Of a DNA stretch of 64,000 nucleotides, positions 23,370-30,141 are shown piece by piece (within the stretch, counting starts at the first letter, position 1; each line of letters opens with the position of its first letter). A program made the position numbers and the translations under genes. Source of the stretch: Maribacter sedimenticola (GTDB lineage: Bacteria; Bacteroidota; Bacteroidia; Flavobacteriales; Flavobacteriaceae); the NCBI RefSeq assembly GCF_900188415.1, contig NZ_FZNV01000008.1, positions 1 to 64,000 on the forward strand. Reading direction: 5' to 3'. A model generated the notes under the pieces. The model saw nothing but the letters and a program-made list of their open reading frames with translations. It had not been told where the DNA came from and ran no database searches.

Positions 23370-23941
23370 ACTTCCCAATTTATATGGCAGTTGCCTGTTA
23401 GATAATGAAACATCCCTTGAATTTCAGTTGAAGACAAACCTATAATATCGTCACAGCCTTCGGATTCAATTAAAATTAAAATCGGATTCACGATTTCGTC
23501 CGAAATCGTTAAAAGGATTTCTCGTTCCGAAATTCCTTCTCTCAACATAGGCTTAATAAGATTTGTATATTTCTCAAGTACTATGGCTAATATGAAAGCA
23601 AATATTTCTTGAGCAGGTTCGTAATTTTGGTAATAAACTAATTTTTTATGGAACTCCTGTTTTAACCAAGCAAAGTCTTCATATAAATAGCTTTTGTCAG
23701 CATTTTTTAATTTTTCCTCTAAACCTATTGTATCTCTACGAGTTGTATACCTTTTTAAATCATCAGAAATCTGTATAATTTTCTCACTATTATCAACACT
23801 TGCTTTTAGCTTTTCGAATAAGGTTGAAAGTTTTCCATTTGAACCAAAATAGTTATTGGTTTGAGAATTATCGTTACCACCAACTATCTTGTTTCCCGAG
23901 CCTTCAATATTCGCATTATTTTGGTTAGTGTTTTTCAACAT
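23366..23941 (-). CDS. ABC-3C C-terminal-domain protein with NK-GG repeat motif
   Basis: 191 residues. The N-terminus (1-35) is Asn/Gly-rich with NIEGSGNKIVGGNDNSQTNN, a short beta-solenoid-like motif. The remainder is helical (SEKIIQISDDLKRYTT..., KEFHKKLVYYQ-like, IFAFILAIVLEKYTNLIKPML) and fits the CTD that carries effectors in ABC-3C systems. It shares the motif I-x-G-x-x-N-K-[VI]-x-G-G-[DN]-D-N-S with the membrane protein encoded just upstream, with which it is translationally coupled (TAATG at 23,941). This suggests the two proteins stack or pair through the motif. Effector action may therefore be at the membrane. Confidence 0.6.
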   Translation of the reverse strand: MLKNTNQNNANIEGSGNKIVGGNDNSQTNNYFGSNGKLSTLFEKLKASVDNSEKIIQISDDLKRYTTRRDTIGLEEKLKNADKSYLYEDFAWLKQEFHKKLVYYQNYEPAQEIFAFILAIVLEKYTNLIKPMLREGISEREILLTISDEIVNPILILIESEGCDDIIGLSSTEIQGMFHYLTGNCHINWEV

Positions 23942-24123
23942 TAGCTTTTAGAGTTGTCGTCTCCACCAATTACTTTGTTTTTATTTCCTTTGATTTTGAT
24001 ATTGTCTTGACTAGACTTTGTATTTCGCTTTTTCGACCTATTTATCGAAATCAAAGCACCACCAATTATTGCTGTGATTAATGCAATAACTGCGATTATT
24101 ATTTCTGTTTTGTTATCTTCCAT
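23941..24123 (-). CDS. small membrane protein with NK-GG repeat motif, first gene of the ABC-3C operon
   Basis: 60 residues. One membrane helix (about 7-27, EIIIAVIALITAIIGGALISI) is followed by a basic linker (NRSKKRNTKSS) and the tail NIKIKGNKNKVIGGDDNSKS. The tail repeats the motif seen at the N-terminus of the next protein, so it probably presents a beta strand or solenoid on the cytoplasmic side for assembly. Its stop and the next start overlap (TAATG), strong evidence that it is a real gene despite the small size. As effector it could act on the membrane when released or oligomerised. No family is recognised. Confidence 0.65.
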   Translation of the reverse strand: MEDNKTEIIIAVIALITAIIGGALISINRSKKRNTKSSQDNIKIKGNKNKVIGGDDNSKS

Positions 24124-24136
24124 ATGTTTGGTTTTC

Positions 24137-24283
24137 AGCTTGCGTAAAACGTTTGGTATATGAAAAGTAGGCTATTTCGAAGCACTAAACTTTCGATTAA
24201 GCACCAACTTTGATACAAGCCACTAGCCTTAATTTTAGTACTATTCCGCCTATTTTTTATATACATTGTTGTGCTTTCATTAT
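24137..24283 (-). repeat. attC-like site, family E
   Basis: TATATGAAAAGTAGGC (about 24,158) pairs with CGCCTATTTTTTATATA (about 24,247-24,263). The core GTTGTGCTTTCATTA (24,268) is complementary to TAATGAAGCACATC (25,498-25,511) over nearly its whole length, allowing one bulged base. Confidence 0.72.
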
Positions 24284-25485
24284 TCTTCTTTTACTACTGT
24301 TAAATCAACTAAATCTTCAAATCTTCGGAGCAAATGTTTATCTTGTATGTCGGATTTTATTGGACGTTTCTTCCTTAATCCTTCTAAAATTGTGTTGGCT
24401 TTTATTCCATCATTTTCAACTATTCTTGCAATTATAGGAGCTGCTCCATTACTAAAAAACACAGGTCTTGAGCCACTATAAGGTCCATAACTTCTTTCTC
24501 CAATGTAAAATATTACGATTGATTTCAATAAATCTTCGTAATGTTCAGTTGGGCAGTATTTTAAACCGCCTATATCTTCAAGTTTAGCACAAAACTTTTT
24601 TTGCACGCCCCAATCATTACCAATTTTTTTTGCTTCATTTTTGAGAGTACCGTAAAAATCTTTAAGTCGGACTTTTTTAAAGTAACCCATTGCTCCACAG
24701 GCATTACCTATTTTTGCTGTTTTTAAATCTATTCCTGTTCTATCTAATTTTTTTTCTAAAACAGAAGCCATTTCAATTGTAACTGTTTTATCAGTAATTG
24801 GATTAATGTGTCTCATCAATTCAACACTATTTTCTCTAACTATATCAGGTTTAGCATCATCAGAAGCAAATGATATTAGTAATTCGGATATTTCCCTTTG
24901 TCTTCCTTTTGGGGCACTTTTGTAATCCGTTAAAAACTCTTCAGTTACTGAAATATTTGTTGAAGACTCAACAAGGTCTTTTGCATCTATGACTTGTAAA
25001 AGCTCAATTGGATCTTTTGAAAGTACCACATCAATTGAAGATTTGAATATATAAAAGCAATCTTCAAGTACTGCTTCATATTCATCATCTTCGTGTTCTA
25101 AATCTCTTCTAATCTCATAACACCTATGAATTCTTCTCCACTCTGGACGAGTTAATATGCCAATTCTATACGCTAAATCAATTGTTTTAGATACGTTATA
25201 TTCAAGTATATCTTCTTCTCTTTTAATAGGAGGAAGTTTATAGTTGGTTGCAATCTCATTTGCTAAATCAACTCCCATTATTAGGATTTTCTCTTTTAAA
25301 TCGTGAGTGGCTGCATTAAAAAGCCTTTGACAGGCACTACTTGGGTCTATTGGTAGTAATCGAACTACTCGTTCAATTAAATTACGACCTTTCCAAACAG
25401 GTCGAATACCATTTAGTAAAGTTTGAATACCACTTTTACTAATCGGTTCTCCTGCAGGAATAATTTCGTAGTTATTATTTTCCAT
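24280..25485 (-). CDS. HEPN-motif protein, putative conflict or abortive-infection factor
   Basis: 401 residues without a family I can name. Helical throughout. Around 121-131 the sequence RCYEIRRDLEH contains R126-x4-H131, the active-site pattern of HEPN ribonucleases, followed by the acidic, helical EDDEYEAVLEDCFYIF typical of that helix pair. The C-terminal half (about 210-330) has TPR/HEAT-like helices. It is the first cassette of the array by gene direction, next to the ABC-3C cassette, which fits a defence role. An RNase function is inference from one motif; a helical scaffold is the alternative. Confidence 0.55.
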   Translation of the reverse strand: MENNNYEIIPAGEPISKSGIQTLLNGIRPVWKGRNLIERVVRLLPIDPSSACQRLFNAATHDLKEKILIMGVDLANEIATNYKLPPIKREEDILEYNVSKTIDLAYRIGILTRPEWRRIHRCYEIRRDLEHEDDEYEAVLEDCFYIFKSSIDVVLSKDPIELLQVIDAKDLVESSTNISVTEEFLTDYKSAPKGRQREISELLISFASDDAKPDIVRENSVELMRHINPITDKTVTIEMASVLEKKLDRTGIDLKTAKIGNACGAMGYFKKVRLKDFYGTLKNEAKKIGNDWGVQKKFCAKLEDIGGLKYCPTEHYEDLLKSIVIFYIGERSYGPYSGSRPVFFSNGAAPIIARIVENDGIKANTILEGLRKKRPIKSDIQDKHLLRRFEDLVDLTVVKEE

Positions 25486-25511
25486 TCTTTATTTTTTTAA
25501 TGAAGCACATC

Positions 25512-25700
25512 AAGTATATATAGTCTATTAGTAACTATATATTGCTATATAAACACATATAATCAGCAGTTTTGATATCAAAACTTTCCAATAAAGTAGT
25601 AGGGGGGTATACTTTGGTCGGTACTACAAGTATAAGAAGTTTCCCCTACAAAAACTTACGCTTTTCTGTAAAATTGTAGGAAATACACTTGTTATTTTGT
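25512..25700. repeat. unit A, shortened copy 7, at the end of the array
   Basis: Follows the edge GAAGCACATC. It keeps the start AAGTATATATAGTC and the arm GGGGGGTATAC, then ends at TTGTTATTTTGTG without the second arm. No cassette or integrase follows; the sequence beyond is an ordinary gene end. Confidence 0.65.
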
Positions 25701-25800
25701 GAAATAATTAAAAGGGTGTGTAGAAGATAGTATCCCTAACACACTGTTCTTAAACTGTTGTAATCCATTTGGGTCATTGTGGAGCGTGTTTTTACTTCAG

Positions 25801-25850
25801 AAAAAATGCATCGGGAGAACGGGGGAACGCCCTATTTTCCCAATGCATAT
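25801..25850 (-). terminator. rho-independent terminator of the tricorn-like protease gene
   Basis: ATGCATCGGGAG (25,806) and TTTTCCCAATGCAT (about 25,835-25,848) form a stem; read on the minus strand it is followed by TTTTTT. Nothing else is seen between 25,701 and 25,905. Confidence 0.6.
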
Positions 25851-25905
25851 ATCACTTTATAGTGTAGATGCTAGTCGTCACTACACGGTAGCACCATTTC
25901 CGGTA

Positions 25906-28900
25906 TCAATTACGGTTATTATCAAATGATTTGTCCGGGTAGGCCGGTGGGGCGGGGACTTCCCTTGGGTCTTCCTTGATCTGCTTTTTAAGGAATTCTA
26001 TGGCGGCATTCAACTGCGCATCTTCCCCGTTAAAGGTGGCATGGGGCAGGTTGTCCACAACAATATCGGGCTCAAAACCGTGTCCTTCTATGATCCACTC
26101 CCCATCTTCACTATATACGCCCAACATGGGGGCTCTGGCCAGTCCGTTATCGCTCAATCGGTTACTGCTGTCCAACCAAATTTCGCCGCCCCAGGTGCGG
26201 GTACCAATGGTGGTGCCTAGGCCTAATTTCTTAAAGCCGTCCGCAAAGGCCTCGCCGTCAGAATAGGTATTCTCGTTCACAAGGACCACAATATGCCCCC
26301 TAAAGGCGTAGGGCATGTTCCAGAACGCTTCCCCAGACCTTCCTTTCCAGTACATCCAGGCTTTGCGCAGTAATTTTTCAAGCACAAAACTGTCAATGTT
26401 GCCCCCAAAATTATACCGCACGTCCACGATTAGGCCAGATTTATTGAAGACCGGGTAGAACTCCCGGTAAAACTGACTGATATCATTACTGCCCATGGCC
26501 CGTAAATGCAGGTAGCCAATGTCTTGGTCGCCCTTTTCCTCTACCTTGAGCCTGTTGCCATATTCCCAATCGCGATAGCGTAGGTTATAGGCATTACTAA
26601 TCGGTTTTACGATGATGTCCCTAGAAGTGCTGCCGCGCATCACGGTAAGGCGTACCTGCTTGCCGGCCTGGTTTCTGATCAGCGCTCCCATATCCAAGGC
26701 GGTAAGGGCATTTTTTCCGTTGACATGGGTAATGACGTCCCCAACCCGTACATCTAGGTAAGGGTCGTCCAATGGCGATTTTTCATCGGGGTAATCTGGG
26801 TCCGCTTTATAAATATAGTCAATGACAAAGCCCATTTTGGGTTCGCTTCTACTGAACAGTGCCCCCAAGGTTGCCACCCCAATGTCCGCATCATCGGTCC
26901 TTTCGTCTCCGCCCCTTACGCTGGTGTGCAGTGCGGAAAGCTCGCCCACGAACCTGCCTATAAGGTCGGAGAGTTCATTACGTGTAGTTACCCGGTCTAC
27001 CAAGGGCAGGTACTTGGCATGCATGGCATCCCAATCTACCCCATGCATATTTTTGTCATAGAAATAATCGCGTTCCATGCGCCATGCATCGGTAAAGATC
27101 TGTTTCCAATCTTCCTTGGGCACAATGGGAAATTTCCAATTGCTGAGATTCACCTGGTGTTTGGACAGGTCGCTGATTTCAGATGTACCCGCATCTACCA
27201 TATAGATTTTGGAATCCTTGGAAAGCAGTAGCTTGGCGCCCTTACCGGCAAGCTCAAACCCATTAATGTCCTTGGCCATGGTCTTAAGGGCAATGTCCTC
27301 GTTGCCAATGGATACAAAGGATAGGTGGCTTTTGGCCTTTACCCCGGTATCACTGGCCATGAGGTACAGGGCCTTATCGGTTACCTGTAGCGCGGCATAA
27401 TTACCGGCCGAAACAGGTACCTCCATAATCCTTTCCTGTATGCCTTCACGGTCTATATGTACGGTAATGGTTTCCTTGTTCCCGGCATCACTGTCCTTCT
27501 TCTTTTTATCCGTTTTTGCGGAGGGTTCCGCTTTGGTATCGTCCGCTACTAGTTCATCATTTTCCCTAAACGGGGAGCGGGTGCCTTTTTTCAAGGCTAC
27601 ATGGTATATTTTTTCACTGGCATCAAAATACGGTTCCGGTTGCCTTGGTCCCCACGGACTACCGACCAACGAGGTAAAACTTCTATCCGATAGAAAATAG
27701 ATGAATTTTCCATCTGGGCTCCATTGGGGGTCGGTGCTATTGGCCCGATCCGTGGTCAAGTCAAACAGGTCACCGGTCTTTACGTTGTACACCTTGATCT
27801 GGGCCATGGTATTAGGGGCTCCCTGTACAAATGCCAGCCAAGTATTGTCCGGTGACCATGAAAAGGTACCAATACCTTCTTGATTGGTGGAGATTTTGGT
27901 GCTGGTTCCGCTTGCCAAATTAAGCACGTACAGGTTGTTTTCCAGGTCATTGTAGGCCATGTATTTGCCATCCTTGGAAGGCGTGCCCCCAAAACGTAAT
28001 AGGCTGCCGTCACCGGTCAACTTTTTTTCTTCCCCTTGGCCATTGGCGGGCATACGAACAAATTCAAACTCCCCCGTTTGGTCAGATAGCGCATAGATAT
28101 TTTCCCCGTCATGGGAGAAAACGGCATCGCGGTAGCGAACGCCCTTTTGTTCCGTAAAGGATACGAATCTCCCGGATTTTACGGGCGCCACAAAAATTCT
28201 TCCCCTTGCCGTAATGACAATATGTTCTCCCACAGGGTCCGGATGTACAGAGGTGATGTATTGGGAGGGGTTGTCATCCCACTTTTGGCGTAGCTGGTCC
28301 AAATCGGACACCAATTTTATGGTAATCTTTTTGTCGGACTTGGTATTCAGGTCATAATGCCAAAGGTCCGCCGCCTTTTGGTAGACCAGGTTTCCGTTAG
28401 AGATACTGGCGGCGCGGACATCAAAATCCTTATGGTTTGTATGTTGTTGAAGGTCCTCCCCATTTTCGGTCATGGACCAAATATTCATCATCCCGTCCCT
28501 ATCCGAAATAAAGTAAACTCTGCCGTTATACCACATGGGGTGATGGCTTTCGCCCAGGTAGTCCGTGGTCAGTTTTACGGCCTCCTGTGTGCCTTCGGTA
28601 AATTTATAGATTTGCCTTGCGGTACCGCCCTTATATCTTTTCGTCACGTTCCTGTGGTATGCCGGTCTTACAAAATATAGGGTTTTGCCACTTGCGTCAT
28701 AGGTGGCCTCACTGGCCTGCGCCAACGGAACTCTTTTCTTTTCCTTGGTCTTCAGGTCTATGGATACCAATTGGTTGTCCGGAACTTTGGAATAGGCACG
28801 TGTATGGTAGACCACCGCTCCGTTGGGTGTCCAGGTATTGGTGTAGGAAGCATCCCGTTCATACGTCCACCGTACGGGCAGGCCACCTTCCATGGGCATG

Positions 28901-29196
28901 GTGTACACTTCAATTGGGCCCTCATAGCTTGCGGAAAAGGCTATGGTTTTCCCATCTGGGGAGATAGTGGGGTAGTTCTCATCTTCGGCATGGGTGGTAA
29001 GCCGTTGTGCCATTCCGCCATTTAAGGCTACTTTCCAAAGGTCGCCCTCAGCGGCAAAAACAATGGTATTGTCGTGCAGGGCCGGATTTTGGTAATACCC
29101 TTCAAAACCTTGTGCAAAACAATTTGTAACGGATAATAGGGTAAGGATGGCCAGTAAAATAGTCTGTGGTGTTCTTAGGTAATGTGATATGCCCAT
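25906..29196 (-). CDS. tricorn-type S41 protease with N-terminal beta-propeller
   Basis: 1096 residues. Signal peptide 1-28 (ending NCFAQ). Residues about 30-690 are TolB/WD-like propeller repeats (DGKTIAFSASYEGPIEVY, SPDGKFIYFLSDR), then a helical segment with FTDAWRMERDYFYDKNMHGVDW, a PDZ domain (about 790-880, DVRVGDVITHVNGKNA) and the S41 tail-specific protease core with TYSDGEAFADGFKKLG, whose Ser is the nucleophile. Tricorn-like proteins of Bacteroidota are exported and degrade peptides. The low-complexity stretch KAEPSAKTDKKKKDSD (near 590) links the propellers. The gene is richer in G and C than the array and terminates at 25,806-25,848. Confidence 0.92.
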   Translation of the reverse strand: MGISHYLRTPQTILLAILTLLSVTNCFAQGFEGYYQNPALHDNTIVFAAEGDLWKVALNGGMAQRLTTHAEDENYPTISPDGKTIAFSASYEGPIEVYTMPMEGGLPVRWTYERDASYTNTWTPNGAVVYHTRAYSKVPDNQLVSIDLKTKEKKRVPLAQASEATYDASGKTLYFVRPAYHRNVTKRYKGGTARQIYKFTEGTQEAVKLTTDYLGESHHPMWYNGRVYFISDRDGMMNIWSMTENGEDLQQHTNHKDFDVRAASISNGNLVYQKAADLWHYDLNTKSDKKITIKLVSDLDQLRQKWDDNPSQYITSVHPDPVGEHIVITARGRIFVAPVKSGRFVSFTEQKGVRYRDAVFSHDGENIYALSDQTGEFEFVRMPANGQGEEKKLTGDGSLLRFGGTPSKDGKYMAYNDLENNLYVLNLASGTSTKISTNQEGIGTFSWSPDNTWLAFVQGAPNTMAQIKVYNVKTGDLFDLTTDRANSTDPQWSPDGKFIYFLSDRSFTSLVGSPWGPRQPEPYFDASEKIYHVALKKGTRSPFRENDELVADDTKAEPSAKTDKKKKDSDAGNKETITVHIDREGIQERIMEVPVSAGNYAALQVTDKALYLMASDTGVKAKSHLSFVSIGNEDIALKTMAKDINGFELAGKGAKLLLSKDSKIYMVDAGTSEISDLSKHQVNLSNWKFPIVPKEDWKQIFTDAWRMERDYFYDKNMHGVDWDAMHAKYLPLVDRVTTRNELSDLIGRFVGELSALHTSVRGGDERTDDADIGVATLGALFSRSEPKMGFVIDYIYKADPDYPDEKSPLDDPYLDVRVGDVITHVNGKNALTALDMGALIRNQAGKQVRLTVMRGSTSRDIIVKPISNAYNLRYRDWEYGNRLKVEEKGDQDIGYLHLRAMGSNDISQFYREFYPVFNKSGLIVDVRYNFGGNIDSFVLEKLLRKAWMYWKGRSGEAFWNMPYAFRGHIVVLVNENTYSDGEAFADGFKKLGLGTTIGTRTWGGEIWLDSSNRLSDNGLARAPMLGVYSEDGEWIIEGHGFEPDIVVDNLPHATFNGEDAQLNAAIEFLKKQIKEDPREVPAPPAYPDKSFDNNRN

Positions 29197-29385
29197 AGGA
29201 TTGGTTTTTGTAATGATCAGGTTATAGGATGCCAGAGGCGATTAGTTATTTTTTTTATGTGGGATTTCCGGTCGCGTGTTCTGTATGCGAAATGGTCCAT
29301 AAAAGCAACTGAGGGAATGAATGTTGGCTATTACACTACAAGATACTAAGATCACGGTATTAAAGTGACAGGATGCAACAAAAAA

Positions 29386-29414
29386 ACCTTCATGAATTTT
29401 TATGCCATGAAGGT
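29386..29414 (-). terminator. rho-independent terminator of the PepSY-type gene
   Basis: ACCTTCATG (29,386-29,394) and CATGAAGGT (29,406-29,414) form a perfect 9-bp stem followed on the minus strand by a run of seven T. The stretch 29,197-29,385 between it and the protease gene shows no ORF. Confidence 0.85.
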
Positions 29415-29442
29415 CGATGCTTTATAGAACTATTAGGTTTAC

Positions 29443-29955
29443 TTACACAAAGAGCAATAGAATGGTCAGGACCATGCCGCCCAAAGTGAAATAGAGCCCT
29501 TTTTTAAAGACCGTTGTTTTTGGCATGAACATCCAAAAAGAGGATATTACGAAGAAGAGTAATGACAGGCCAAAAAAGATGTTCAGAAAGTAGACCGGAC
29601 TATTGGTCGTAGCCTTATGCAGATGTTCCATTTTATCTAGGATAAAGGGCAGTTCCATTTTTTTGACGGTGGCCAGCCCTGTTTCGGTATTGTATTCTCC
29701 TTGTTTAAAATAGACAACGTCCCCTAAGGTCCTTTCCGGTTTTACCCCGCCTTTTATCCGTAGTGCTCCGCTAAGCTCTTCTGCGGACATATTGGGCTTT
29801 AATTGTTGTGTGGTTATTTTTTCGCTCTTTAAAAAATCGGTCGTCCTAAAGATCATAATGATTCCGCTAATGGCATACATGGCCATAATGCCTGCCAAAA
29901 AAAAGCCTAGATAGCGGTGGATAATTCTCATGCGTAATCCGGTGGTCATTCTCAT
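29443..29955 (-). CDS. PepSY-associated transmembrane protein
   Basis: 170 residues. RIIHRYLGFFLAGIMAMYAISG (about 10-31) is the first helix of PepSY-type membrane proteins with the conserved His before it. A periplasmic part follows (about 45-115, with a short PepSY-like VVYFKQGEYNTETG and a second histidine pair in EHLHKATT), then two helices (118-140, 148-169). Related proteins are linked to iron-siderophore reduction. It is monocistronic, with its own terminator. The start could be either of the Met residues in the first ten; the family assignment is moderate to good. Confidence 0.78.
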   Translation of the reverse strand: MRMTTGLRMRIIHRYLGFFLAGIMAMYAISGIIMIFRTTDFLKSEKITTQQLKPNMSAEELSGALRIKGGVKPERTLGDVVYFKQGEYNTETGLATVKKMELPFILDKMEHLHKATTNSPVYFLNIFFGLSLLFFVISSFWMFMPKTTVFKKGLYFTLGGMVLTILLLFV

Positions 29956-30090
29956 TGTAAAAAAATTATAAGGTTGTGATGTTTTGGGCCAATACCTTCA
30001 CATGGATATTGACACGGGTTTAGATGCATATATGGGCCAAAGGTTTAATGGCGATGTTTATTTTTTTTATGATAATACCGGTGGCATAAA

Positions 30091-30123
30091 AAAGCCCCGG
30101 TAAAATAATCCTACCGAGGCTTT
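30091..30123 (-). terminator. rho-independent terminator of the GH3 operon
   Basis: AAAGCCCCGGTA and TACCGAGGCTTT form a stem with one mismatch; on the minus strand it is followed by TTTTTT. It closes the operon that begins at 35,697. Confidence 0.85.
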
Positions 30124-30141
30124 GGGTCACTAGTTGAGTAG

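Larger units (their letters stand above)
1..25700 (-). mobile_element. integron-like chromosomal gene cassette array without integrase in the window
   Basis: About 20 gene units, most on the minus strand, are each bracketed by a GTTxxx edge on the left and its complement xxxAAC on the right (examples: 6258/6816, 9574/11067, 14975/16511). Between units lie imperfect palindromes of several related families. This matches integron logic: the two cores of one attC end up at opposite ends of the inserted cassette. No tyrosine recombinase gene is visible here. The DNA is AT-rich and stops abruptly near 25,700, where the richer core genome begins. Cassette orientation, judged by gene direction, is right to left. 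Alternative: another site-specific cassette system that uses paired inverted cores. Confidence 0.75.

Noticed and set aside
20929-25511. Prophage or conjugative element as the carrier of the defence genes
   Set aside because: No structural, integrase, relaxase or type IV secretion genes are present; the cassette edges explain the boundaries.
26822-28967. Several plus-strand open frames inside the tricorn-like gene
   Set aside because: They are shadow frames of a gene richer in G and C and show no protein-like features.
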